A stretch of DNA of 64,000 nucleotides, taken from contig JBBQUP010000001.1 in the NCBI GenBank assembly GCA_038212305.1, positions 37,541 through 101,540 on the forward strand, given 5' to 3'. The stretch is from JBBQUP01 sp038212305 (GTDB lineage: Bacteria; Bacteroidota; Bacteroidia; Bacteroidales; Marinilabiliaceae). The translations under genes and the position numbers were made by a program. The notes beneath the pieces were generated by a model. The model saw nothing but the letters and a program-made list of their open reading frames with translations. It did no database searches and was not told where the DNA came from. This document shows positions 18,869 through 26,878 of the stretch, piece by piece. Each line of letters begins with the position of its first letter. Position 1 is the first letter of the stretch.

Positions 18869-20076
18869 ATAATAATTTGCCAATGGTCGTAAATGGTGCT
18901 ATTGAGCGATTTTTAAAATGGCTTGATAAACAAGGTCCAACATCGCATGACTTGATGGATTTTTACGGATCGAAAGCTGGCATTTGGATTAAAGAGCTTT
19001 ATTTCAAAAATAAATTACTGGGATTGCCTTTTGCAGCTTCTGCATTAATTCAGGATGCGATTTTCCCTAGTATAGTGGCAATGTATCGCAAGCCAGGTCG
19101 CGAAGCTATTGGCGATGCACATTATGCCATGGCATTTTTAAAATTGTATCAAATCACCAACGACTCGAAATATTTAACCAAAGCCGAATCGTACTTAACG
19201 GCTTTAGAACAAAGCTCGTGCAAAGGCTATTCTGGTCATTGCTGGGGTTATACCTATCCTTGGCAAAATACCGAATGCCTCTACCCTATTGGCACACCAT
19301 TTATTACCGTTACACCTTACGGCTATTGGGCATTTGCCGAACACTTTAACACTACTGGCAGTCAGAAAAGCTACGAAATAGCCGAATCGGCAGCCAAATT
19401 TGCGGCTAACGATCTTCTCAAACACAAAATGCCGAATGGAACGGTTTGTACCAGTTACAGTCCGCTCGACAGCCGATTTGTCATCAACGCCAACACCTAT
19501 AGAGCTGCCATGCTAACCGAAGCCTCTGAGCTATTCAAAAACCCATCATTTTTAACCGAAGCGCAAATAAACATCGATTTTGTGCTCTCATACCAAGAGC
19601 CAGATGGCAGTTGGTATTACGAACCAGTAGGTACGCGCGATCGTTTCATCGATAACTTTCACACCTGTTTTGTTTTGAGAAACTTAACGCGTTGTTATAA
19701 AATTACTAAAGATGAAAAAGTATTAGAGGCAATTAAAAAAGGATATGCTTTCTATCGCGACAAATTGTTTCGCCCCGATAGAACACCAATTCACTTTGCT
19801 GTTCAGAAACACAATAAACTGCGTAAATACGAGATGTATGATTATGCAGAAGGAATTAACCTCGGATGTTTTTTACATGACATTATACCTGGCGCATTAG
19901 AGTTTTCCGGAAAATTGGCTTTCGATTTAATTACACGTTTCCAATTAAAAGATGGCCATTTCTTAACGCGGGTTAATTCATTTGGCATGAAACACAAAGT
20001 AGCCTATCACCGCTGGCCACAAGGTCAGCTGTTTGATGCGCTCACTCATTTATTATCAATAACATCGAAGAAGTAA
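18850..20076 (+). CDS. Unidentified protein with (alpha/alpha)6-barrel-like features, EPS locus
   Basis: A 408-residue protein without signal peptide. It has repeated helical-hairpin character and aromatic/glycine motifs seen in six-hairpin glycosidases and related epimerases or lyases: CWGYTYPWQ (about 134-142), YGYWAFAEHF, SWYYEP and DNFHTCFVLRNL. Conserved-looking His, Asp and Tyr residues line up at the hairpin ends, but I cannot assign catalytic residues or a family. It overlaps the upstream glycosyltransferase by 19 nt (alternative start Met12 at 18883) and precedes asnB by 4 nt, so it is firmly inside the operon. A cytoplasmic sugar-modifying role is inference. Confidence 0.55.
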   Translation: MGTQKLDNNLPMVVNGAIERFLKWLDKQGPTSHDLMDFYGSKAGIWIKELYFKNKLLGLPFAASALIQDAIFPSIVAMYRKPGREAIGDAHYAMAFLKLYQITNDSKYLTKAESYLTALEQSSCKGYSGHCWGYTYPWQNTECLYPIGTPFITVTPYGYWAFAEHFNTTGSQKSYEIAESAAKFAANDLLKHKMPNGTVCTSYSPLDSRFVINANTYRAAMLTEASELFKNPSFLTEAQINIDFVLSYQEPDGSWYYEPVGTRDRFIDNFHTCFVLRNLTRCYKITKDEKVLEAIKKGYAFYRDKLFRPDRTPIHFAVQKHNKLRKYEMYDYAEGINLGCFLHDIIPGALEFSGKLAFDLITRFQLKDGHFLTRVNSFGMKHKVAYHRWPQGQLFDALTHLLSITSKK

Positions 20077-20080
20077 GATT

Positions 20081-21901
20081 ATGTGCGGAATATCAGGTAT
20101 CGTATCGTTTTCAGGAAAGCCAATAGAGCCGGCCTCAATAAAAACCATGATGAAAAAAATGAAACATCGTGGTCCCAATGATGAAGGAACTTACTTCGAT
20201 AAAGGTATTGGATTGGGATTTGTGCGTTTGAGCATTCTAGATTTAAGTCCGCTTGGTCATCAACCCATGCACGACGAAACGGATCGCTTTACCATTATTT
20301 TCAATGGCGAAATTTTTAATTACATCGAACTTCGCGAAGAGCTGTTAGCCAAAGGTCACCGTTTTAAATCGCAAACCGACACCGAAGTGCTTTTGCATGC
20401 CTACATTGAATATGGTGTAAATTTCCTTGATAAACTCAACGGAATGTGGGCATTTGCTATTTACGACAAAGAAAAATCGAAACTATTTTGTGCACGCGAC
20501 AGGTATGGCATAAAACCCTTTTATTACCATCGCAATGAAAATGAGCTTATTTTCGCCTCCGAAATAAAATCGATATTACCATTGATGCCGCAACGATTGG
20601 TTAATAACAAAGCGGTTTACGACTACATAGTTTACAACAGAACCGATCATAACAACGAAACATTTTTCCAGTCGATTCAAAAATTACCTCACGGTCATTA
20701 TCTCGAAATTGATGAATCGGGCGTGAAAACAACGCAATGGTATAACTTAAAAAATAAAATTTCGCCTCGTATTGTTTCACCAGAGGAGTATTACGACCTG
20801 TTTTCATCATCCGTAAACCTTCGTTTGCGAAGCGATGTGCCGCTTGGCGTAAGTTTAAGTGGTGGCATCGATTCCTCCTCGGTGGTTTCAGTATTAACAA
20901 AGCAATATGGTTTGAGCGAACTCAATACTTTTTCGGCTGTATACTATGGCGATGAAAACGACGAGAGCAGCTATATTAATCTCTATCGCGATGAATTAAA
21001 AAACATGCGATATACCTCCCCATCAGTCGATTCGTTTTTAAACGATTACAGCGATTTTATTGAAGCGCACAACGAACCAGTGAACGATGTGGGATCGTAC
21101 GCTCAATACAAAGTGATGCAATTGGCATCGCAATATGTAACCGTTACACTCGATGGACAAGGAGCTGATGAGCAATTGGGTGGTTATCACAATTTTTTTG
21201 GAAGCTATTATCGCGAGCTATTCAACTCGTTTAAGTGGTTAACGTTGGCAAGCGAAAACTTCCATTATTTGAGCAAACATAAGTCGATGAAAGGGTTTAA
21301 TTACTTTGCCTATTTTATGTTGCCCAATAACATCAAAAAAACACTCAGCACAAAGGTTTATGGCAATGTCAATCAATCTTTTCATGCTGAGTTTAAGAAT
21401 ATTTCAACCATTCAGGAAGATTTGTACAATCCGCGTTCGCTGCGAGCTTCGTTGCTCGATCACTTCGAACACAAATTAGAACATCTGCTCAAATGGGAAG
21501 ATTTAAATGCCATGCGTTTCGGTATCGAAAGTCGCGTTCCCTTTTTAGATTATCGATTGGTGGAGACATCACTTTCGCTACCATCGAATCAAATTTTGTA
21601 TAAAGGAACAACCAAACATATTTTACGCGAATCGATGAAAGGCGTTTTACCCGAAGCCATCCGCATGCGTCAAGATAAAAAAGGTTTTGCCAATCCACGA
21701 GCCAAATGGTTTCGCGATCCACGCTTTCAAACAATTATTAACGACATACTTAACTCATCGGAATTTGAACAATTGGGCTATTTTGATGTGAAAGCCTGCA
21801 AGCAAAAATATCAAGCTCATTTAGAACAAAAAGGCGACATGTCGAAGGATATTTGGAAGTGGATAAACCTTACAAATTGGCATCAAAAATTCATATCATG
21901 A
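20081..21901 (+). CDS. Asparagine synthase (glutamine-hydrolysing) family amidotransferase, EPS-associated
   Basis: A 606-residue two-domain enzyme. The N-terminal class II glutamine amidotransferase starts MCGISGIVSF (nucleophile Cys2), with HRGPNDEG and FNGEIFNY. The C-terminal ATP-pyrophosphatase domain has the PP-loop SLSGGIDSSS and DGQGADEQLGGY. It could be a housekeeping AsnB. Its place in the middle of the EPS operon favours the role of AsnB homologues in O-antigen loci (WbpS, WbmE), which amidate the carboxyl of a uronic acid. The stop codon abuts an intercistronic repeat. A second, distinct AsnB lies at 58870-60861. Confidence 0.88.
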   Translation: MCGISGIVSFSGKPIEPASIKTMMKKMKHRGPNDEGTYFDKGIGLGFVRLSILDLSPLGHQPMHDETDRFTIIFNGEIFNYIELREELLAKGHRFKSQTDTEVLLHAYIEYGVNFLDKLNGMWAFAIYDKEKSKLFCARDRYGIKPFYYHRNENELIFASEIKSILPLMPQRLVNNKAVYDYIVYNRTDHNNETFFQSIQKLPHGHYLEIDESGVKTTQWYNLKNKISPRIVSPEEYYDLFSSSVNLRLRSDVPLGVSLSGGIDSSSVVSVLTKQYGLSELNTFSAVYYGDENDESSYINLYRDELKNMRYTSPSVDSFLNDYSDFIEAHNEPVNDVGSYAQYKVMQLASQYVTVTLDGQGADEQLGGYHNFFGSYYRELFNSFKWLTLASENFHYLSKHKSMKGFNYFAYFMLPNNIKKTLSTKVYGNVNQSFHAEFKNISTIQEDLYNPRSLRASLLDHFEHKLEHLLKWEDLNAMRFGIESRVPFLDYRLVETSLSLPSNQILYKGTTKHILRESMKGVLPEAIRMRQDKKGFANPRAKWFRDPRFQTIINDILNSSEFEQLGYFDVKACKQKYQAHLEQKGDMSKDIWKWINLTNWHQKFIS

Positions 21902-22121
21902 AGACACAAGAATTAAGATAATGTGCTAATGGGTTAATGTGCTAATAAGTTAATGGGTTAATGGGTTAATTTGATAATGAGACACAAGAAGAGATAATGT
22001 GTTAATGTGCTAATGGGTTAATGGGTTAATTTGATAATGAGACACAAGTATCAAGACATGAGATTTCTCACATCTTGATACTCTTGTCGTGATACTTGAT
22101 ACTTATATTCTCGATACTTAA
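21902..22121 (+). repeat. Intercistronic repeat, copy 2, with 60-bp tandem duplication and long hairpin
   Basis: The repeat starts (AGACACAAG) directly after the asnB stop. It contains a perfect 38-bp direct repeat at 21951-21988 and 22011-22048 (60-bp period), itself built of 8-bp TAATGGGT units. Positions 22041-22063 and 22066-22088 form an inverted repeat with 19 of 23 positions complementary and a 2-nt loop. The rest is TTGATACT and TCTCGATACT elements running to about 18 bp before the next ATG. Confidence 0.85.
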
Positions 22122-22131
22122 ATAAAAATAA

Positions 22132-23040
22132 ATGAATCTAGCCATTGTAACCAACACGCAACCGCATCACAAATACTTTGTGTCAGAAATGGCACATCGG
22201 TTCAACGTTGCGCTGATAATTCATCCGACCGACAAAGGATCGTTTAGGCAAAGACTACCAAAAATAACACACTACGGCTTACTGCATGCCAAACTAAAAA
22301 TTGCTGGTTTGATATACCAAAAATTAGTCAAACACAGTTATGCCAACCAGTTAAAAAAAGAGGAAAAGCACATTACCGACGAGATGATTTCGGATTACAA
22401 CAACTTGCCTGCTAGTGCCATTCACTATATGCCAACGGTAAATTCAACCGAAGCCATAAATATGATAAAAGCCAACGAGATTGATGTGATTTGCTTTTTA
22501 GGTGGCGATTTAGCAAAACAACCTTTTATCGACTCTGCGAAAATTTGCAGTCTGAATTTTCACAGCGGCATCTCTCCTATTTACAATGGACATAAATCAA
22601 CTTTTCATGCCGTTAAGGATGGAAGGCCAAACTTGTGCGGAGGAACGCTCATGTACATATCTTCGAGAGTTGATGGCGGCGACATTCTGGCACAACATTT
22701 CACCGAAATAACGACGAATGATTCAGCCGCATCGCTTTTCATGAAAGGCATCGCGGGAGCTGTTGCGCTTTATACCACATTTATAAATCACATCCAAACT
22801 AACGGTTGTCCACCCGCAGTTGTGCAAGAACGCACCATTCACTTTACACGCAATGCCGATTGGACTCTGGCCGACGATCTTAAACTACACCATTTCGAAA
22901 AATCAGGAAGGATGAAAATTTATGAACGACCTGCCAAAAACGTGCTTTACTACACCCAACCCTCAATAACCATACACGATATCGTCAAACAAATCTCAGA
23001 AATAACTCTTTCGAAAAAAGATATGAGACACAAGATATGA
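22132..23040 (+). CDS. Formyltransferase family protein (sugar N-formyltransferase candidate)
   Basis: A 302-residue protein with the formyl_trans_N catalytic block: LNFHSGISPIYNG supplies the Asn and His of the catalytic triad, and SRVDGGDILAQ supplies the Asp. The N-terminal part keeps a Rossmann-like alternation with IDVICFLGGDL before the active site. Fmt (Met-tRNA formyltransferase) is unlikely because the usual C-terminal tRNA-binding domain is not seen and the gene is inside an EPS operon. N10-formyl-THF-dependent N-formylation of an amino sugar is the better guess. The last codons (D-M-R-H-K-I) and the stop are made of the downstream repeat sequence, so its C-terminus is repeat-derived. 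Confidence 0.75.
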   Translation: MNLAIVTNTQPHHKYFVSEMAHRFNVALIIHPTDKGSFRQRLPKITHYGLLHAKLKIAGLIYQKLVKHSYANQLKKEEKHITDEMISDYNNLPASAIHYMPTVNSTEAINMIKANEIDVICFLGGDLAKQPFIDSAKICSLNFHSGISPIYNGHKSTFHAVKDGRPNLCGGTLMYISSRVDGGDILAQHFTEITTNDSAASLFMKGIAGAVALYTTFINHIQTNGCPPAVVQERTIHFTRNADWTLADDLKLHHFEKSGRMKIYERPAKNVLYYTQPSITIHDIVKQISEITLSKKDMRHKI

Positions 23041-23176
23041 GACTGTGAGACACAAGTATCAAGATATGAGACGGAAGATATGAGATATGAGGCGGAAGAT
23101 GGGACGCGGAAGATGTCTTGATACTCATGTCTTGATACTTGATACTAATTTCTTGATACTAATATTCTCGATACTA
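23023..23176 (+). repeat. Intercistronic repeat, copy 3
   Basis: It begins within the formyltransferase coding end (GATATGAGACACAAG) and continues with CACAAGTATCAAGATATGAGAC and degenerate GGAAGAT/ATATGAG units. Then come four TTGATACT or TCGATACT elements ending 5 bp before the next ATG. The left AAGTATCAAGA segment is the reverse complement of the right TCTTGATACTT, allowing a hairpin of roughly 130 bp span. Confidence 0.82.
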
Positions 23177-23181
23177 AAATA

Positions 23182-24186
23182 ATGAAACTACTTTTCAAAT
23201 CCATAGGTTTTTTATCATATCATCTGCCGCTCGTCAATGCATTCCTATTGTCGAAAGGCAAACAGCCTTATCGGATTGTATATTACCATATGGCATCGAA
23301 CCAAATGCCCGATTACTATTTTTACAATAAAGGCGTTGGATTAGATGATTTTAACCGACAGCTCAAATTCTATAAAAAGCATTTCAATGTTATCTCAATC
23401 AATCAGGCCATTGAGATGGCGCAATTAGGAGAATCGCTCGCCAACTGCTTAACCATTTCAACCGATGATGGTTTTAAGGAGAACTACTTCGAGATGGCAC
23501 CACTATTGGCCGATCATCAGTTGACCTCAACCCTCTTTTTAACCAACTCGTTAATCGACAATCAGGATTTGATGTGGCGAAACAAATTAGCCTACTTAAT
23601 TAATAAAACTTCGCCGCAAAAATTATTGCAAGTCATGGTTGAGTTAGCACAAACGCACCAACTTCCAATTCCCAAATCTGTAGGCGAACTAATGAATTGG
23701 AGCAAAGCAAATTTCACTTGTGCCAATAAAGATGAGTTTTCGACAATACTTTGGAATCGCACACAAGAGATTGACCTAGATGATTATTTAAATACCAATA
23801 AACCCTATTTAAGCACTTCACAAATTAGCGAACTTATTTCGGCAGGATACGAAATTGGTGCGCATTCACTGACCCATCCGTTTTTCGACAAGCTAACTTT
23901 TAAAGAAGCAGAAAAAGAATTGATGGGTTCAATTGAAGGTTTAGAGCAAAAATTCAATGTTGCCGTGCCCTGCTTTTCGTACCCATTCGGAAACAGAACT
24001 ACACCCAACATCGAACAAGAATTAATTACCAAACACGCATCGAAACTGAAATGCATTACAGGTATAAAAAATCAGCTTAACAATAACAATCAGCCCTATA
24101 GCTGGGAGCGCGATCAAATGGAACACGATTTTTACATGTCGATGTTTCGATTTATGACACTTCCCATTATTCGGAAAATTTTATAA
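23182..24186 (+). CDS. Polysaccharide deacetylase (NodB-like) family protein
   Basis: A 334-residue carbohydrate esterase family 4-type protein. Motif 1 is STDDGF (catalytic base and metal Asp) and motif 2 is HSLTHPF (metal His pair). CFSYPFGNRT matches the motif-3 region. The N-terminus has a hydrophobic patch but no clear signal peptide, so it may act on lipid-linked intermediates on the cytoplasmic side or be weakly membrane-attached. Removal of N-acetyl groups would produce free amines for the formyltransferase encoded just upstream, which is inference from order. Repeat-filled gaps lie on both sides. Confidence 0.82.
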   Translation: MKLLFKSIGFLSYHLPLVNAFLLSKGKQPYRIVYYHMASNQMPDYYFYNKGVGLDDFNRQLKFYKKHFNVISINQAIEMAQLGESLANCLTISTDDGFKENYFEMAPLLADHQLTSTLFLTNSLIDNQDLMWRNKLAYLINKTSPQKLLQVMVELAQTHQLPIPKSVGELMNWSKANFTCANKDEFSTILWNRTQEIDLDDYLNTNKPYLSTSQISELISAGYEIGAHSLTHPFFDKLTFKEAEKELMGSIEGLEQKFNVAVPCFSYPFGNRTTPNIEQELITKHASKLKCITGIKNQLNNNNQPYSWERDQMEHDFYMSMFRFMTLPIIRKIL

Positions 24187-24234
24187 ATTAACCCCCATCT
24201 AAATACTTGATGATTAAAGAATATGCTAAACAAG

Positions 24235-24329
24235 GAGACACAAGTATCAAGCTATGAGATTTCTTGCATCTTGATACTCACATCTTGATACTTGATACTA
24301 TTGTCTTGATACGAATTTCTTGATACTTA
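24235..24329 (+). repeat. Intercistronic repeat, copy 4
   Basis: GAGACACAAGTATCAAG followed by CTATGAGATTTC, then five TTGATACT/TGATACGA elements. CAAGTATCAAG (24241-24251) and CATCTTGATACT (24268-24279) are near-complementary, giving a stem with about 16 nt between. The repeat ends 12 bp before the next ATG. The 48 bp between the upstream stop and the repeat show nothing recognisable. Confidence 0.8.
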
Positions 24330-24341
24330 AAATCTAAAAAA

Positions 24342-24842
24342 ATGAATACAGCAATTATCTATATGTCGAAACACGGAACCACCGAAAAAGTGGCTCAACT
24401 GATTGGTGATGAGTTGAAAACTGATTCGATTTCGCTCATTGATTTACGAAAAAACAAATCGCCCAACATCAACAATTTCGATTTAGTAATTATTGGCGGC
24501 TCAATACATGCGGGCTTTATTCAAAAACGAGTTAAAAATTTTTGTATCGAAAATCATCAATTGCTTTCCAACAAAATGGTTGCGTTGTTTGTTTGCGGTA
24601 TGTTGTTTAAAGAAAAAACGGTTGAGCTAGAAAAGGCTTTTCCTCCAGAATTAAGCTTGCACGCCAGTGAAAAAGCATTTTTAGGCGGCGAATTTATTTT
24701 CGAAAAGATGAATTTTCTGGAGAAAATGATTATCAAAAAAGTGTCGAAAATAGAGAAAAGCACATCGCAAATAGATAAACAAACGCTCAATAAATTTATA
24801 AAAAGTATTAACACAGAACTTGCTATTGCTGAAAAACATTAA
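24342..24842 (+). CDS. Flavodoxin-domain protein (HemG-like)
   Basis: A 166-residue flavodoxin fold. The FMN phosphate loop is IIYMSKHGTTEKVA and the second flavin loop is IIGGSIHAGFIQKRV, both typical of the flavodoxin_5 / menaquinone-dependent protoporphyrinogen dehydrogenase group. The C-terminal ~45 residues are lysine-rich and helical. Location in an EPS operon is unusual: it may supply electrons to a modifying enzyme, or be a passenger gene. The stop is 16 nt before the ATG of the DUF354 gene. Confidence 0.72.
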   Translation: MNTAIIYMSKHGTTEKVAQLIGDELKTDSISLIDLRKNKSPNINNFDLVIIGGSIHAGFIQKRVKNFCIENHQLLSNKMVALFVCGMLFKEKTVELEKAFPPELSLHASEKAFLGGEFIFEKMNFLEKMIIKKVSKIEKSTSQIDKQTLNKFIKSINTELAIAEKH

Positions 24843-24858
24843 CCAAGAAAATATTACT

Positions 24859-25935
24859 ATGCGAATTTTAATTGACATCAACCACCCAGCTCACGTTCAT
24901 TTATTTAAACACTTTACCACCGACATGGAAGGTAAAGGGCATGAAATATTTTTTACTACACGCAAAAAAGATGTGGCCATTGATTTGTTAAAACAATATG
25001 GATTTAAGTACAAATCGTTTGGTAATCACTACAAAAGCCTTTGGGGTAAAATGTGGGGATTTATTAAGTTCGACATCATGATGCTTCGCGAAGCACTAAA
25101 ATTTAAGCCCGATTTATACTTAACAATGGGTGGAATGTATGCCTCGCATGTTGCATTTTTACTACGCAAGCCACACATTGCCCTCGACGATACCGAACAC
25201 GCCAAAGAACATCACATGATGTATGTTCCTTTCAGTACCGTTTGCCTCACGCCCACCTGTTTCCATAAAAATTTTGGCGAAAAGCAGATTTTTTACAAAG
25301 GATGGCACGAATTGGCCTATCTGCATCCCAAACGATTTCAAGGAAATAGCGAAATATTCAAACATTTAGGCATCGAGCAAAACCAATCCTATGTGATTGT
25401 TAGGTTCGTATCGTGGGAAGCATCGCACGATTTGGGTCAGAAAGGACTTACGCTGCAACAAAAAATCGAGCTAGTACATCAACTCGAAAAACACACCAAA
25501 GTATTTATTTCGAGCGAAGGCAAAATTCCTAAGGAACTCGAATCGTATCGCATTAAAATTGCGCCACACCTTATGCACGATGCATTGGCATTTGCTTCAC
25601 TTTTTGTTGGCGAAGGCTCAACCATGGCATCGGAATGCGCCTGTTTGGGAACGCCTGCTATTTATATTAACAGCTTAGAAGTTGGTTACTGCACCGAACA
25701 AGAGGAGTATGGACTGGTTTATAATTTCAGAACGCCCGATGGATCAATCGCCAAAGCAATGGAACTCATCGCGCAGCCCAACTTAAAAGCCGAAACAAAA
25801 CTCAAACAAGAGAAAATGCTTTCCGAGAAAATTGATGTAACCGCCTTTTTGGTTTGGTTTGTTGAGAATTACCCACAAAGCATTAAAATAATGAAAGAGA
25901 ATCCTGATGTTCAGAATCAGTTTATTAATGAATAG
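24859..25935 (+). CDS. DUF354 family protein (UDP-GlcNAc 2-epimerase/GT-B fold)
   Basis: A 358-residue protein. The ATG at 24859 gives the family's N-terminus RILIDINHPAHVHLFKHF. The TTG-initiated extension to 24820 overlaps the flavodoxin gene and is rejected. It continues with a GGMYASHVAFLL loop, ALDDTEHA and a C-terminal FVGEGSTMASECACLGTPAIYI donor-site-like block, as in UDP-GlcNAc 2-epimerase and MurG-type GT-B proteins. DUF354 proteins are predicted glycosyltransferases of archaeal and bacterial surface-glycan loci; activity is undemonstrated here. The stop codon TAG is also the first bases of the next repeat. Confidence 0.8.
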   Translation: MRILIDINHPAHVHLFKHFTTDMEGKGHEIFFTTRKKDVAIDLLKQYGFKYKSFGNHYKSLWGKMWGFIKFDIMMLREALKFKPDLYLTMGGMYASHVAFLLRKPHIALDDTEHAKEHHMMYVPFSTVCLTPTCFHKNFGEKQIFYKGWHELAYLHPKRFQGNSEIFKHLGIEQNQSYVIVRFVSWEASHDLGQKGLTLQQKIELVHQLEKHTKVFISSEGKIPKELESYRIKIAPHLMHDALAFASLFVGEGSTMASECACLGTPAIYINSLEVGYCTEQEEYGLVYNFRTPDGSIAKAMELIAQPNLKAETKLKQEKMLSEKIDVTAFLVWFVENYPQSIKIMKENPDVQNQFINE

Positions 25936-26030
25936 ACACAAGATATGAGAAGGAAGACCGAAGATGAAAAAAAGTGTTAACACTAAAATCTCACATCTTG
26001 ATACTAATATCTTGATACTATTGTCTTGAT
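25933..26030 (+). repeat. Intercistronic repeat, copy 5
   Basis: TAGACACAAGATATGAGA starts at the stop codon of the DUF354 gene. A short unrelated AAGACCGAAGATG segment follows, then CTCACATCTTGATACT, ATCTTGATACT and GTCTTGAT elements. It ends about 16 bp before the start of the transglutaminase-like gene. AGATATGAGA pairs imperfectly with TCTCACATCT across the centre. Confidence 0.78.
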
Positions 26031-26046
26031 AATCAATCCAAAAACC

Positions 26047-26844
26047 ATGATAAAAAAACTCCTACTCCTCCTCATATCGCTCGTATTAATTCCCATTATC
26101 GCATACAATGGATTTAAACACTATCAGGAATCGCAAAAGATAAAGCAATTCATCAACGAAAATGGATGGAGTAAAAAGCCACCAACGTGGGATTTGGCAA
26201 TTGAGATTAGCGATACCATTCGCCAGCAAATGAATACACAATCAGCCACTTTTATACATGTTGATAGAGTACCTGAACCATTTTTAAGTTATTCGTGCCT
26301 CGACATTTTAGACTGGATGGAAGGTACTTGTGGAAAAGGAGCTCGAGTTTTAGTAAAGGTTTTAACCAAATGTGGCTTCGATGCAACGCGTATTTCGCTT
26401 TATGGTAAAGGATTTGGCAATTCAACCAGCCATACTTTGGTTTCGATAATAATAAATGGCGAAGAATATTTTATTGACACCGTTAATGCACCTGAAGGAT
26501 TTAATGATATGGTTCGCAACCATCAACTAAACACAAAAAAACTAAATATTGCTTCATATATAAATCGTCGAGGATCGGCTGAAAACAGTCACGACAGCAT
26601 TACAACGGCATTTCAGAATAAGTTTTGCATGTACAATTACGAAGCAATTCAATTATCGAAAGTCATGAAGTTGGCAGGTTTAGATGTCTGGGGTTTTAAC
26701 ATGAAACGACCGCCAGCAACTATTTCAAATTTAGTTGAGAGCATTTACTTGATTCATGTTATCTTTCTCTCTACGATTTGGATTGTTCTCAATTTACTAT
26801 GGTTAGTCCTATTTAGGTTTAAAACTCAAAAACGGAAAAAATAG
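26047..26844 (+). CDS. Transglutaminase-like membrane protein in the EPS locus
   Basis: A 265-residue protein. I use the ATG at 26047; the TTG at 26026 is inside the repeat. An N-terminal membrane helix (about 3-20) is followed by an extracytoplasmic domain and a second helix near the C-terminus (about 229-257) with a KRKK tail. The domain carries the three transglutaminase/papain-like elements in order: GTCGKGARVLVKVL (Cys), a SHTLVSIII strand (His) and EEYFIDTVNAPEGF (Asp). The spacing matches bacterial transglutaminase-core proteins. Such proteins act as amidases, cross-linkers or proteases in the envelope. The substrate here is unknown. Confidence 0.65.
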   Translation: MIKKLLLLLISLVLIPIIAYNGFKHYQESQKIKQFINENGWSKKPPTWDLAIEISDTIRQQMNTQSATFIHVDRVPEPFLSYSCLDILDWMEGTCGKGARVLVKVLTKCGFDATRISLYGKGFGNSTSHTLVSIIINGEEYFIDTVNAPEGFNDMVRNHQLNTKKLNIASYINRRGSAENSHDSITTAFQNKFCMYNYEAIQLSKVMKLAGLDVWGFNMKRPPATISNLVESIYLIHVIFLSTIWIVLNLLWLVLFRFKTQKRKK

Positions 26845-26878
26845 AATTACTAATTATTACACTTTTCAAGATCATAAA

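Noticed and set aside
22132..23040. Methionyl-tRNA formyltransferase (fmt)
   Set aside because: The C-terminal tRNA-binding domain is not evident and the gene sits in an EPS operon rather than beside def, which is at 7178.
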